From Isoetes taiwanensis (Eukaryota > Streptophyta > Lycopodiopsida > Isoetales > Isoetaceae), in the NCBI GenBank assembly GCA_021234155.1, contig JAJEKV010000664.1, positions 58,275 through 122,274 of the forward strand: a stretch of DNA of 64,000 bases. Reading direction: 5' to 3'. Positions 33,494-46,464 of this stretch are shown here, in pieces; within the stretch, counting starts at the first letter, position 1; each line of letters opens with the position of its first letter. Position numbers and translations under genes: made by a program. Under the pieces are notes generated by a model that ran no database searches, had not been told where the DNA came from, and saw only the letters and a list, made by a program, of their open reading frames with translations.

Positions 33494-35730
33494 TTGTGGA
33501 GTTGGTTCAATCCTCGGTCTCTTAAATTTCATGGTTGTAGAAATGGAAAAATTGTCTTGAATGATAGTGGATTATCATCACGAGGGGATTTGTTAAAGCA
33601 TGAGGAAAAGTTTGTGGATCCATTAGAGATGCTAAGTATTGGGGACCAAAGGTGGAGAATAAACAATCCTATAGATTGAGGGCTCGAAAAAAAAAAAAAA
33701 GAGGCTTTTTTACGAGCTATAGGGCAATCTATGAGGAAATGAGTCATGTTCAAAATGGCGGGTTAGTCAAGTTATATGGTAGCATGGTTTTGCATGATGT
33801 TAAAGGTAAGGATATAGATTGGTTGAGTTTTTATAAGCGTATGCTTCAAAAAGAGGTCTTCAATGCTAGAAGAAGATAATATACCCATCGAAGAAGATAG
33901 TGGGACTAGAAAAACACTAAAACCTATACAAGTTTAGGGGCATCAACTTTGAACCACGATTGGCTTCATCATATTCTAAAACCCGTGGAGTCAAAGAGAC
34001 AGAAATATGGTAATACAAATTGTAGTTTTATTTTGTTTAATTTGCATTTTTTGTACGTAAATGAGCTTACTTAACCTACAATGTGGGTGGTTTCAGCAAA
34101 GTTGGAGATGCAAAAAGGAGATTTTACCTTTGGACATTCTGATAGTAAGTACTTTTGATAAAACCTTTGTAAGAGTCTTAATAATCATTGGTTTGTTCAT
34201 AGCCCTAACCTTTGTGGTTATTGTGGTCATAGTGTTTGTGATAGTTTTTGTGGTTTTAGTGTGAGTTCTTAAATTGTAGTTCTTTAGTAGAATTGTGGTT
34301 TTGGAGTTCTTGAATTTATATTGTTTGTGGTATATAATTGTGATTTAGAGTTTGTGAATTTAGATTGTAGTTTATATATTTGGATTTGTTGTTTGTGGTT
34401 TATGATTTGTGGTTTGGGGTTAATGGATTTGGTTTATGAGTTGGGTGTCTTGGTTTGTGGATTGAGTGGAATTTTATATAGGTGTTCTGTAGTTTGTGGT
34501 TTGTAGTTGCATGTTTTGGTTTTGTGGATTGGGGGAATTTTATATTGTGTTACGTGGTTTGTGGTTTTGCATTTGTCTTTGGTTTGTGGTTTGCATTTGT
34601 GGCCGGTTAAATTGTGGTTAAGGATTTATACTTTGTGCTTTGTGGATTATATTTTGTAGATTGGACCTGAATTATAGTGAGTGGAATATAGATTGTGGAT
34701 TGAGCCTTTAATAAAGTTTCTTTAGATTGTGGAATATACTTTGTATCCACTGTAACTAATTTACTAAATTGTTTCATTCTGATTCCTTAAGGGTGATGAC
34801 AAAATGGAAGAGTCCATTGAATTGAAGGTGAAAGAGGTTGATTAGGAGCTACAACAGTCATATAACAAATGGAAAGAGTTGAAAAACCTTGAAATCATTG
34901 AGGGAGAAAAGAGCATTATATGCAAGAAATTGTAGACATCAAATGCTTGATGCAAGGAATGGATTGTGCAGCAAGTGGTAGATATGAAGGAAGCTAGAGG
35001 AGTAGTTAAAGTTGTGGCATCATTGGTTGTTGTAGAGGAAGAACTTGATGCTATTATTGAAGAGGAGGCAAAGGGACAATGATGAGATTGCAAAACTCGG
35101 GCCAGGTGTCTTGAAAGGCTTATTGAAGGCTGCAATGTCCTTGAGCGAGGGATTAAACTAGATCATATCTACAGAGTTTATAGAAACAAATTTCCTATCG
35201 GACTCACTGAGCGTGTATGTCCCTATTGTAGAAAGATTCTTGGAATATGATGGGAAATAGCGCCCTTTGTTACTACTGAGTGTAACCATCTTTACCATAT
35301 TCAATGTTTGGCCTCATTATTAAGGTATGAGCAATAGTAAATTTTGATCTTAACAATAGTTATATTTTGATCCTTAAGCTCTTTAAATTGAAGTGTATAA
35401 TTTCTTGTTTTGGAGTTATAGGGATAAGTGTTGTAGCCCAGTTGTGACGGATCATATTTACCCACTTGGATTCTTTGCATTTGGCGTGAAGAAAGTTGTA
35501 CACTCATATGGTATGTATAAGTGGTTAAGCAAGCATTTAATGTTGATGGTTTTTTGGTTGTCCTTTTTAGATGTCCATAGATCCCACATATGCAAGCACA
35601 AGTAGAGATAAAGGGATATCTATTCTCACTTGGATAGAAGAGCAAAAGATCAAGTGGAGAATGCAACACAACTGAAATTGAGAAAGAAGAGCACATTGGA
35701 CAATCGAGAAGAGTGAGAAACAAGGTAATG
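33494..35730 (+). pseudogene. Broken intron-containing gene with coiled coil and RING-like cluster
   Basis: Readable pieces are SRGDLLKHEEKFVDPLEML and VKLYGSMVLHDVKGKDIDWL (33.5-33.9 kb) and a Glu/Lys-rich helix (about 34.80-35.10 kb). A zinc cluster at about 35.21-35.33 kb reads ERVCPYCRKILG, then TTECNHLYHIQCLASLL, followed after a possible intron by DKCCSPVV. CxxC, CxH, HxxC and a late CC fit a RING-H2-like order. Possible introns are 33.9-34.8 kb (TTTGTGG-rich) and about 35.32-35.42 kb. Frames shift repeatedly. Its order of coiled coil then RING-like cluster matches the 4.8-8.3 kb gene, but I see no C48 core here. It faces the candidate transposase at 52.8-56.2 kb. Confidence 0.5.
34230..34760 (+). 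repeat. TTTGTGG-rich low-complexity tract
   Basis: TTTGTGG and GATTGTGG words recur dozens of times. The tract lies where an intron of the surrounding gene is expected. The same G-rich sense is seen on the minus strand at 54.65-55.05 kb, within the other gene. Confidence 0.75.
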
Positions 35731-36200
35731 TAAAAGTTAATAGTTTGTATTAGAATAACTTATATTTATTTTCATTCTTCTTGTATCTTCACATCATGCG
35801 AGCTTCAAATTCTGATCAAATCTAAATGAAAAGAGTCAAGTCACGACATATCTTTGATGCTTCAAATTTCGTCAAGTCACGATAGATGCCTCCAAAAGCT
35901 ACAATGAACCTTCTCTATTTGGAGCTCTAGCCCTTCTAGCTTTACCAAGCGGGAAGTTTCCATAGCATCCCGAAAACCCACTTTCTAGCTTCAACAAAGG
36001 AGGATAAGCTCAATAAACCCTCTAGCTCTACCAAGCAAAGCGGAGTCCGCATCCCGAAAAACAGCTTTCTAGCCGACAATAAGGAGAGTTCGTTTGCGAT
36101 AAAAACCACTTTTGTAGTAGAAGTCAAAGATTTCATATCTGGTTGGTTTAAGATACTAATTTTATTATTCCTTTGATAACAACAAACCATTAACATCAAC
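35731..36200. other. No gene; short tandem duplication
   Basis: Two diverged copies of a CTCTAGC...ACCAAGC...GCATCCCGAAAA...CTTTCTAGC unit lie at 35930-35990 and 36015-36075. Nothing else recognised. Confidence 0.5.
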
Positions 36201-36690
36201 ATATAAAATTAAATCCCCCAACACATAACAACCATTGACATTAACAACAATACACCAACTACCATTGACATTAATTAACGCACAACCATTGGGTCCAACA
36301 CATTTAAATTAAAAATCCCCTTAAACCCCCCTTTGGTTTGGGTGCATATTCACCACGAGGGGGTGACTTCGAGGACAGCGGTACAGTTGGATAGGCATAT
36401 TCACCTTATTCCTTAATCTACACGTGCGTAAAGTTCCTCATTTGTGGGGTATGCAAGTACAAAATTTGCTATCTTGTATAACAAGATTATTAAAATACTA
36501 TAAGATTTCAAGCGGAATACTTATATGGTGTTGATTTAAAATGCGTGCAAAAATACAATTATGAGGGCTCGCTGCCCTACATCACCCGATGTGAATATGC
36601 ACCCAAACCAAAGGGGGTTTAAAGGGGATTTAATTTAAATATTTGTTGAATGGATCAATGTGAATAATGTCAATGTAATTAATTAATAAT
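36200..36690. repeat. Foldback repeat F, copy 1
   Basis: Inverted arms of about 50-55 bp: CCTTTGGTTTGGGTGCATAT at about 36330 against its complement at about 36593-36612. The arms extend on both sides through CCCCTTAAACC / GGTTTAAAGGGG and TTTAAATTAAA / TTTAATTTAAA. The loop holds GGCATATTCACC and TCCTCATTTGTGGGGTATGC. It is a MITE-like hairpin or the end of a larger element. Confidence 0.8.
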
Positions 36691-37270
36691 CGATATTATT
36701 ATCGTTATGAGATTTAATACATATATTGAATGATAATGAATTTGAAAAAAAATTTGGCCCGAGGAGGGCCTAGGAGACATCACCCCCTCCCAGGTGTGAC
36801 AAAATTTTTTAGAATTCAAACGAAAAAAAAACTAGGAATTCATTTGAAGCTTTCATCACGCGTAGCTTTTTGAATTTCATCACAATAAAACAAATAGAAC
36901 ATAAGTAAAAGTTACCATAAAGATGGCAGATTGATCCCATTATTACAGAAAGTCATAAAGTTTGCAACACCCATACACAAACATTTTTTCAAGCTGGAAT
37001 TTAACAAATGACCTTTGGCCTCCATGGATTCTTGTGGTGAGAAACCAAAGTGGGAAACTTTTAAGCGTGGCACAAGGATCTAGAAGCCTTGGAATTTGCA
37101 ATAAGCGCCTCCAAAATCTAAACATGCATGGCAATTTTTGCAAGCTTCATTCAGAATGAGCCATAAAACAATATCCAATGGCGCAATCTGTATTAATCAA
37201 CTAGTATGATGTGAAAGCCTACCAAACCCGGTAAAAAATTGTTGTTTTAGCATAGATAACTTAACCAAAC
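36691..37270. other. Unassigned DNA within the 36-38 kb repeat block
   Basis: No coding motif. The AATTTGGCCCGAGGAGGGCCT segment at about 36750 has a counterpart near 48415 (TTTTTGGCCCCTTGAGGCCTT), extending the similarity between the two blocks. Confidence 0.4.
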
Positions 37271-37910
37271 ATATCCATATTATACCTTTATCAAAAATCT
37301 CGGAGAGATCTTTCCAATATAATGAAAATCATCTGAAGCGAGCTCACGGATCAAAAGTTGTGATAAGAAATGTGTTGCCGGTGGAAGCTGCACTACATAA
37401 GCCCTTGAGCACTTCATGTACCCAACCCGGCCGAAAATTTGCTGTTTAGCATAGATAACCCAACAAACGCTATCCATATTAGACATTATCAAAATATCTC
37501 CGGAGAGATCTTTCCATAATAAAAAGCATCACGAAACGAGGCTCACGGATCAAAAGTTATGATAAGAAATGTGTTGTTGCTTGGGTGGGAAGCTGCACTA
37601 CATCGCCCTTCAAGCCCTTCATGTGCCCATTATGCACCACACACACAAAAAGAGGGCTTTTGTTGTGAGCCATTGGTTGTTGACCATTATGCACCACAGC
37701 ACAAAAGGGCTTTTTGTTGTGAGCCATTGGTTGTTGACCATTGAAAAAAAAGGCTAAAATCAATGGCTCGGAAATGGTGCACTTTAGATATCGCATTAGT
37801 ACATCCATTTGAATACATCACGAAATCATAGGGGAAAACCTTAATTGGCATTAAAAACACAAAAACCCCGTTATTATGCTACATATTCATCTTTTGAAGC
37901 TATAGTTTCT
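37270..37910 (+). repeat. Repeat G, copy 1, with internal duplications
   Basis: Two diverged copies of about 130 bp (37280-37415 and 37485-37612) share GGAGAGATCTTTCCA, CTCACGGATCAAAAGTT and TGATAAGAAATGTGTTG. Two copies of about 60 bp (37650-37690 and 37705-37742) share TGTTGTGAGCCATTGG. The 3' part, ending TTATGCTACATATTCA, matches 50525-50613. Confidence 0.75.
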
Positions 37911-40454
37911 TTAGATATAGATACAAGTAGCAAATTGGAAATCGAAGCGAAAATGTGAAGAGATATCTACTAGAAAAACAAAGGTATTCTTCCTTCACTT
38001 TTTTGTTCCATTACGGTTAGTAAATTAGTGTACTAATTCTCTAAATATGTAGCAACTCTCTTGGCTTAAGAAATACAATTTGATGATGACAATGTAATGT
38101 CAAATAGCATTTTACCTCAACCACCATCCACAAAACAACCAAGTAAGATACGCATTGATTGAGTTAAAGGGTTTCATTTTTTCCTAGCTTCTTTTTGTCT
38201 CGTTCTTCCTCAATATTTGGCCGTTGTATCTTGTTGTTTTACTAGTACTTGACGAATCTGATGGAGAGTTCAAAGAAAGCGGACCTTATTATACAGAGTA
38301 ATAATAATAATAATAATATATTTATCAAGCCCCTGATGGACCTCAAAAGGGTCATGGGCGACGTACAGTGCGGAGTTTTTCAAAAGGAACTCTCTGTGTG
38401 AATCAACGATTTAATGAAGTTCCCTAATATCATGAAGTCTAAACCCATAATGGCCCGAAGAAATTAGAGATGCGTCTATGTGGAATTGATGCCTAAATAT
38501 CATCATATGATGGGCACACCAGCGGACATGATTCTCATCTTCTACTGTCTTAGATCACAAAAGCGTGCACCTGGACTACATATTCTAAGCGAGGTGCACC
38601 TGGACTACCGATTCGTCGGATCTGTCGATCCCTCTGGCAGGAGGGTACATATTGGAGCCTCTGGACACCTCTCGTTTCGATTATGCTCAATTATGATTGG
38701 GGGCGCCTATGATTTTAAGATGTCAAATCTGAGTTTGCCTAAAAGGTTTTGATAGTATGTGGAGCCTCTATCGGTTTGCTTAAGCTTTTAGAATATGAAA
38801 TCTGGGGGATTGAACCTCTACCAAAATAATTCAATGTCCTAATAAGACTACTTTAACCAATCTAACCGGTGAGCTAATGTGACTATTTTTTTATCTTAAA
38901 TCCATGTTTTTTTTTTTATAATAACCCATTGAATTGTTTTGGGATATGGTCTATGGTTTCAAAATTATATCTATATCAAATCCCACAGGACCCCCTGTTA
39001 TTTTGCTACATATTAGTTCATCCCTAGGAACACGAGACCATCTTCGTTTCTACCTTTAATTTGTCTTGCTGGTCCTATATCTGGCTATCAATGTCTCAAG
39101 TTTTTGAATAGAAGCGTGTAAATAGCTCGATCCAGTATGTAAGCATTGGATTGATGTCCGATGAGTATAACATCATTCTCGATCCTTATTTTTCGAGCTT
39201 ATTTATAGCTTTGTTTTGTACCATGTCACGGGCCTTCTTTCTGAAGTCGGCCAATTGGCCTCGGTATGCCCCACCTTTCAGCCCATTTGATAATGTCATG
39301 GTACCACCCCTTTTTAATTTGAGTCATGCTTGGCCAAGTTAGAGTCTATCCTCTGAAGTGATTGTGATCATCTCCGACCATCAAAGAATCGAGGTTGTCT
39401 AAAAACTATTGATCTTTGATTTCAATGGTGTGCTTGGAAAATTCTACGAGCAAATTAGTAGGAATGTCATACCAAGGATGGATCCACCACTAGAACTTTT
39501 GATGCTTTCCAAAACAAAAGATGGTGGTATTGAGGGAAAGGTTTATTCGAGTTTCTTGGGCGGTGTATAAACCGGTTTGACATTGCAATATATAGGCTGA
39601 TTCGATGGTACCATCTTAGACACGATAATTAAAAAGTTCTTTCGGAAGATATAAGGAGTGCATTAATATTCGGTGGGGTCTAAAGGAACTCACTAGAGCA
39701 TGCACTAAAGTTAATAAAATCAATATTAACTTCAAGATTCTAGAAAGTGTACAATCACAAACCTCTTGCGGGGATCATATAAAGTGGTCAATACACTCTT
39801 GGTTGATGACCACCATATGTACAAAGGTTACAAAATGCGGAAGCACACTATAGTCCCTCCTATCACCTTCAATCACGAGCAAGGTGATGAGAGACTATTA
39901 CCAAAGTTTTGAATCCATGGTTGTTGGGCCTTTCTTGGCGATAGTGTTGCTACATATGTACAACATCATCCAATAAAAATTGGTTGGATGATATCTATGA
40001 AAAATTTATTGTGGCTATGAAGAAGAAGAACAAAGATTTGATTATTACTAGAATCTATAAACTATTTTAGATCTAATTTGTTACAAAACATTGTGTAAGA
40101 TATCTGAAATCTATTTTGAAATCTAAATGTGTTAAAACTACATTTCCCTTTGTGAATTTTGCATTTGTTTCCTTTGGATTGTATTATTTACCTTAATATA
40201 CCAGTTGAGGAAGGGGCGGATCTCTAGTAAAATTGCGGACAACTTTCTACCCATGGTATATTTAGAGTCCAACCCAATCACTACTCGCGAAACACGAAGT
40301 AGACATTACGGACAATGAGACGCGGTGGCTTAATAATACGATCATTGATCGTACATGAGGTAAATTATTTGCATACCGAGTTGTACCTTACATTTGTGGC
40401 CTTTTTATAGCATGGTGTATTTGCTTAGAAATGAGTGGCTACATTTTGGATGAG
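37911..40454. other. No recognisable gene
   Basis: Contains a 90-codon frame (38480-38752) without known motifs and a short (ATA)n run at 38300. The stretch reads like decayed repeat DNA. I found no domain on either strand. Confidence 0.5.
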
Positions 40455-41556
40455 GCCACGAATGAGAATGAAATGATTTTTATCGTCCAGGGAATGAGGC
40501 CAATCGGCCTATGGAACCCATAAGGGCGCATTAAACTTATTCTTGTCGGGGTTAAAAACCCCTTTAGAAGGGTTTTGAGGTAAAAACAGTGGCGTGTAAG
40601 AATGATGTCAAAGCGTACAAGTATACATCTATGTATATATACATGTCAAGTGTGTGCGAGGACATAGCTGATCTCGCATGTCCATAACCTCCTAAAGTAT
40701 GATCCCGGTACCGTCGCACGGATCTTTGTGCTCAATGTCACATGTAACGTGGCCCGGGGGCTGACCAGCTTCGGCATAAGCGTCAATTTGATCATATCTT
40801 TGGGCAACTTTGAAGGGTATGAGATTCATCTTCAATGACTCCCATTTGGCGCATTGGTGAGCCTGTCTGGCGTGGCTCACCAATCCATCGCGATCTCAAT
40901 TAGAAGATGATGTGCCCAATGCGAATGGAGGCAATGAGTGCGCCTTTTTCATGGGCAAGTGGGTGCCGCGGTAGCAATGCGGGCCTCGTTCCAATGTGGG
41001 ATTTATGGGGCGGTAGTGTCTTTGTCTTGACATGTTCAAGGGCATTGGCATCCCAAAGCTGGCGAGGAAGCAAGCGTCAAGATATTACCTTAAGCTATGG
41101 CGATCGTCTCTGTTTGCACATGTATGCACATTGCTCTGCACATTCCATCTAGCCAATCATTGAGCTCTCTTTTCCCTCCATGAGGCCTTGGAGGCGTTGC
41201 GGCCCCATTGCCATGATATAAGCTAGTTTTGGGGAGATGAGCATCGTCCATATTGACCACCTTAGAAAATAGACAATGTGGCGATTAAGGGGCGCCCTCG
41301 AAGAGGCAAGAATCACATCTCTCTGCGGTAGAATTTGATATGGGACTGTGGACTTCACCCTAGTGCTGCATTACTAAGAAGGCTTTACGGACCTGCTCCA
41401 AGTCATTCAAGTAGCAAGTGATACTCTTGGGCCCCATACTTCCACCAGGTATAAAAGGACGAGGGCTCTACTAAGACCTTGAATAGGTGTGATGGGCCCA
41501 ATCGGGCAACTCCGCTCTATGACTATTGTTTTGCATTGCATATAGTGCCTTCCAGC
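40455..41556 (+). repeat. 1.1-kb promoter-bearing repeat D (LTR-like), plus orientation
   Basis: Matches 58881-59975 in inverted orientation over about 1.1 kb with many small differences. Near its right end GGTATAAAAGGACGAGGGC (about 41449) is a good TATA box, and a shared tail (ATTGTTTTGCATTGCATATA) follows. Length and TATA position suggest a solo LTR, but no TG...CA edges or target duplication could be fixed. Confidence 0.72.
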
Positions 41557-42156
41557 ACGGTAAATCAAACAAGTAGCCATATGGATGTGATGTGCATAGT
41601 AGAAGGAAAGAAACAAGTATACATATGTCATGCACTAACATATGGATATATAAAAAAAAAAAAAAACTTGTTATATCCAAATTGTTGCTGAAATTGGATA
41701 TGGACCATTGTGCATGTTTGATTATTCCTATGTGCCATCTGAATCATTGAATCAAGAGGTTGTGATATTGGGTCTTTTAGCCCCTAGCAATTACACTTAT
41801 CGATTATATTGCACTTTGATAGCCTTGGTTGTCAAAGGTATGATTGGACACCTATAGCGGGCAAGTGGTCAATTTGTGAATTCAAATGTAAACTTATTTT
41901 GATTATGTAGGAATTGACTTTCCTCTCTTATAACAATTTAATAGGCGCTTTTGGCCAAGCTTTCCCCACGAGTAGCCCAATTCAAAAGAGAATTTGCGGT
42001 GGTGCCATCTTAGCCCTCATCCTCTCCAATCAGATGATTATTCATGTGGATTGTATATTTGTATGTTTGCTAAAATCATCATGGAGGAAGATGCCGCCAT
42101 ACAAAATTGGTTACAGTATTCAAACAGATGTTTTACACCACAGGTTGTGTCTAGTA
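41557..42156. other. No clear gene before the copia element
   Basis: Contains a poly(A) of 15 at about 41651 and an 85-codon frame (41914-42171) that is cut by the copia LTR edge. No motif is recognised in that frame. Confidence 0.5.
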
Positions 42157-42974
42157 TGTAAGGAAATTTAGAGGTAAGTACAAAGAAGATTATTCACATA
42201 CAACCATACAAATGATCTTCTATAAATCAAATTCTTATTATAGCCTTGCTCCTTAATGACTTAAGAAAATTCACATATCATGACAATATCTTAGATCATA
42301 GGATTTATGTCTAGATCAATCTCAAGTCTTTACCATAATCTCATGAGTAGACTTAACCTTTCCTTCATCATAAAACCATGAAAGTTCAAAGACAATTGAT
42401 CACTATTCATCCATTACTTCAATGGTTACTGTAGCAGAATAATTTAATGTACAAAACCCTTTAACCTTAGTTATTCCTCGAGACTAGATGCTCAGCCTTC
42501 TATTCGTCCAATCTGTACAAAACACTATGATACAACTTCATTATAATCTTGGCAGTCTGACGGTGATGCCAGACCGCCAGCTACTTTCCGGAAACAACCG
42601 GATCTGCTTGTTTGATTTGCATTGGACCGTCAAGCCAATTCAAACCGAGTTTGGCTCCAAGCATATCGATATCCTTTCGAATATTCCTATTCATATTTCA
42701 ATGGTCTTCAGTCTTTAAATCAATGGTTAACAATTAACCATATAAATTCAATATTCACTTAGGTCAATGGTCGAACCTAAGTACTGCTTTAGTTGCTGAG
42801 ACCAACAATATGATCTGTGATCACACATTTGCAAATCTAGATCATTCCCCTGCTTGACCATTCTTCTGCTTTCTCATTTATATACAGATATCACAGTTGT
42901 TTCCCCATTGAATTCACTTAAGATAAAATAAGTAAATCCAACAAGATTATGATATGAACAATTTACAATGATCA
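42157..42974 (-). repeat. Copia 3' LTR
   Basis: 818 bp, TG...CA. On the minus strand it starts TGATCATTGTAAATTG and ends TTTCCTTACA. It is highly similar to the 5' LTR except in patches (see findings). Confidence 0.93.
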
Positions 42975-42981
42975 ATGCTTC

Positions 42982-43794
42982 TCACATTCCCCAATCTCTG
43001 ATATCTATGCAATTCAATTCCTTAGCTAACTTTGTAAACTTGATACAACTTAAACCCTTTGTGAATATGTCTGCCAACTGTTTTTCAGAGCTTATGTACT
43101 CAAGTTCTATGATTCCCTTGTTCACCATTTCTCTAATAAAATGCATTTCCATCTCTATGTGTTTTGTTCTCTCGTGCATGACAGGATTTTTGCACATGGC
43201 TATACAACTCCGATTATCACAGAAGAGAGTTGTTCCTTTATTGTGCATGATTCCAAGCTCACTCAAAAATCTTCTGCTCCAGATTATTTCTTTACTAGCC
43301 AAGGTTGTAGCAGCATATTCAGATTCTGCTGTAGACAATGCTATGGATGATTGCTTCTTTGTTCTCCAGCACACAAGACCTCCACCAAACATTAGAACAT
43401 ATCCAGATGTTGACTTTCTCTCATCCAAATCTCCACACCAATCTGCATCTGCATATGCCCTTAATTCTAAATTGTTTCCACAATATGCAATGCCTCTAGT
43501 TTTTGTTCCCTTTAAAAATCTTAAGACCTTCTTTGCTGCTCTCCAATGTTGTTTGCCTGGATCACTATTATACCTGCTAAGAACATTTACAATGTAGCTT
43601 ATATCTGGTCTGGTATGATTTGCAACGTGCAATAAACTTCCTACCAGCTGTCTATAAGGTGTTCTCCTCATTTCTTCTCTTTCACTTTCGGTCTTGGGAC
43701 ACATTCTTTTTGATAATTTTTCCCCCTTTTGTCGATTGGTATCCATTTGGATTACAATTCTCCATGCTGAATTTTTCAAGCAAAGCATCAACAT
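42982..43794 (-). pseudogene. Copia RNase H and end of the reverse transcriptase
   Basis: RNase H removes RNA from the RNA-DNA hybrid. The 270-codon frame has the RT/RNase H connection (PYRQLVGSLLHVANHTRPDI), AYADADWCGDLDERKSTSGY and ALSTAESEYAATT, the RNase H blocks typical of copia. Its stop lies 7 bp from the 3' LTR, so it is the true end of the polyprotein. It is in a different frame from the RT piece upstream (shift near 43.7 kb). Confidence 0.93.
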
Positions 43795-44400
43795 ATTTTT
43801 CTTGGGAGAGAAATACTTTTTTATTAACTCTATCCCTTTTAACTTGAATTCCCAGGAACTTTGATAAATTCCCTAAGTCTGTCATTTTGTATTTTTCCTT
43901 CAGTATCTTCTTGCATTGATTGAGAATATTCAAGCTGCTTGCTGCCATCACACAGTCATCAACATAGATTGCTATTATGCAAATATCATTATCTCCTTTT
44001 AGGACATACACATTTCCATCATTTTCAAGTTTGCTAAGACCTTGTTCCTTCAAATAACTGTCAATGCACTTGTACCATTGCCTGGGGGCCTGCTTTAGAC
44101 CATAAACTGCTCTCTTCAATCTCCATACTTTTTGCTTCCCATTTTCAAATCCCTGAGCTTGTTTCATGTATACTTCCTCTTCTAATTACGCATTTAAGAG
44201 TATTTGTGCATACATCCATGTGATGTAATTCCATATCTAATGCATTTGCCAATGCAATGATCATTCTGATACTGGACATTTTCACCACTGGAGAATATGT
44301 TTCTTCAAAGTCTATTCCTTTTTGTTGTGAGTAACCCTGAGCCACCAACCTTGCCTTATACTTAGGAGATCCATCTGCATTTTGTTTAAGTTTAAAAATC
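43682..44400 (-). pseudogene. Copia reverse transcriptase
   Basis: Frame 44348-44145 begins the palm domain (QQKGIDFEETYSPVVKMSS, then the MDVCTNTL region, where copia usually has DVKTAFL, so the first catalytic block is damaged). Frame 44167-43682 continues with VYGLKQAPRQWY and the catalytic YVDD (residues 68-71), then GNLSKFLGIQVKRD. The frames are joined by a shift near 44.15 kb. Confidence 0.93.
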
Positions 44401-45083
44401 CATTTACTTGCTTTCCTTTTGGTAATTCTGCAATTTCATATGTTGATGTCCTCTCAAAGGATTCCATCTCTTCATTCATTGCCCTTTTTCAATTTTCACT
44501 GTCAAGATTGTTTATAGCATCTTCAAAGCTTTCTGGTACCCCTGACTCCATTATTATTATTCTCATGTCTCTTCCGATTCTGTCGATCTGCCACTCTTAT
44601 CATCTTCTTCTATTCTATTCTATTCTTCCATACATGTCTATATTGAATCTTAATTCCTCCCTGAGTCTTTCTCCTTCATTTCTTCTTTTCTTTACTTTCT
44701 TTGGTATCTCATGATCATGTTCTTTATTTTCATTTGTGTCTTGTTCCTGTTTCTTGTCTGCGATTGGTCTCACTTTCTACATTATTTTCGACACCACATT
44801 ACGCCACATCATAGTCATTTTCTACTTGTCCCTTATCTTCATTGAGATCCACATTTAACTCTCCCTTTTCTGATTTCTTATCTGCAGTCTCTTCAATTTT
44901 CCCTTCAGCTTTAGAGTTTTCATTTGATATTTCTCCATTTAACTTTGGCTTGTACAATTGGTTTTCCACAAAGGTCACATCCCTGCTTATTAAAATATTC
45001 CTTTTTGCTGGGTTGTACATTCTGTACCCCTTTGAGTTCTCATCATATCCAACCAGATAACTTATGGTTGATTTATTATCCAA
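44401..45083 (-). pseudogene. Copia linker between integrase and reverse transcriptase
   Basis: Frame 45083-44799 starts DNKSTISYLVGYDENSKGY, the conserved post-integrase block that ends SRDVTFVE. It then becomes a Glu/Lys/Asn-rich linker. The following 400 bp to the RT is in broken frames. The Met at its start is chance, since the piece belongs to the polyprotein. Confidence 0.85.
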
Positions 45084-45086
45084 TTT

Positions 45087-45839
45087 CTATCTTAGCTCTT
45101 CAGGAACATGGGAATATCCAAGGCAGCCATATGCCTTATATTTTTCATAGCTAGGCTCCTTTCCAGACCATACCTGTTCAAGTGTTTTTCCATTTATAGC
45201 CTTTGAAGGCAGCACATTGTGCATCTCCACTGCAGTTTTCACTGCCTCTTCCCAAAGAAAATTAGGAAGGCCAGCATGTTTCAGCATTGATCTAGTTGCA
45301 TTTAAAATGGTTTTGTTCATTCTTTCTGCTACTCCATTCTGTTGTGGAGTATAACTACATGTGTATTGTCTCTTAATCCCTTTGTTTATACAATAATTTG
45401 CAAATTTGAAAGACATGTACTCACCACCTCTGTCATATCGAACACATTTGATTCTTCTTCCAGTTGAGCACTCCATTTCAGCAGCAAATCTTTTAAAAGC
45501 TTCAAAAGCTAGATCTTTGGTCTTTAAGCAATATACCTTGATTCTCCTGCTAAGATCATCCACAAATGTTATAAAATATCGTTTGCCATATATACTTGTG
45601 ACATTCAATGGTCCACAAATATCAGTATGAACCAATTCTAAGATTTCTTTTGCATTTCTTTTTGCTCTAGAAAATGGCAGCCTGCTATGTTTTCCCAGCA
45701 TACACCCTTTGCAAACAAAACCATCAATCTTGCTGTCAGTTGAGCTCAACCAGCCTGCTCTGATCATCATTTCTATGTTTTTTATGTTTGTATGTCCAAG
45801 TCTCTCATGCCACAATTCAATGTTTGGTTGTGTTGTCAA
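45087..45839 (-). pseudogene. Copia pre-integrase and integrase
   Basis: Integrase inserts the cDNA. The 250-codon frame has the HHCC zinc region (LWHERLGHTN; CKGCMLGKHSRLPF) and the DDE core with Asp73 (VHTDICGPL), Asp136 (RYDRGGEY) and Glu172 (NGVAERMNKT). The spacing of 35 between the last two is normal, so the catalytic triad is intact. The frame ends at a stop one shift before the linker. Confidence 0.95.
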
Positions 45840-46464
45840 GTTTATCTCGCCAAAAACAAGTTAGGGACTCGATCCCAAATAAATTTCCAACACGTCTTCC
45901 TAAAAATTTCAATTCATTGCCTTCAAAGATTTTACAATGCATTTGTTCAAACACAACTTTGAATCCCATGTCAACTAATTGAGCAATGGAGATCAAGTTT
46001 CTCACTAAGCTAGGTACACAAAGTACATTCTGCAAATTTACTCTTCTTCCCCTTAAATCAAATAATTCTAGCACTCCTACATCTTCAACCCTTTGCAAGT
46101 TTCCATTTCCTACTTGAATGTGGCCACCACCATTTCCTTTGCAATCCTTTAGGATTTTGCTTGACCATGCAATGGTTTTCTCAGCTCCACTATCTAAAAT
46201 TAAAAGATCATCATCATTAGATCCCTTTTCACATGATAAATAAGCTGGAAAACTTACCTCTTCTTCTTCATCTCCAGTTTCTTCTTCCAAAGGAATCTCT
46301 TCTGCTATATGAGCTTCAGAATTTGATCTTCTTCCTCTTCCCCTTCCCCTGCCTCTAAAGCCTTGATTTCCTCTTCCACTTCTAGGTTTGGCTCTAAAAT
46401 TATCCTTTGGAGTAGAACAGTTTGAAGCATAGTGACCTCTTCCCCCACAATTGTAACAATTCAA
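45817..46464 (-). pseudogene. Copia gag zinc knuckle and aspartic protease
   Basis: The frame opens with the second zinc knuckle CYNCGGRGHYASNC, then an Arg/Gly-rich stretch (RGRGRGR), an acidic patch, and the protease active site LLILDSGAEKTI (DSGA, residues 91-94). The protease cuts the polyprotein. It ends in the stretch leading to the pre-integrase (GIESLTCFW) and overlaps the integrase frame by 23 bp in another frame. Confidence 0.93.

Noticed and set aside
42968-43597. 209-codon plus-strand ORF
   Set aside because: It is antisense to the copia RNase H frame.
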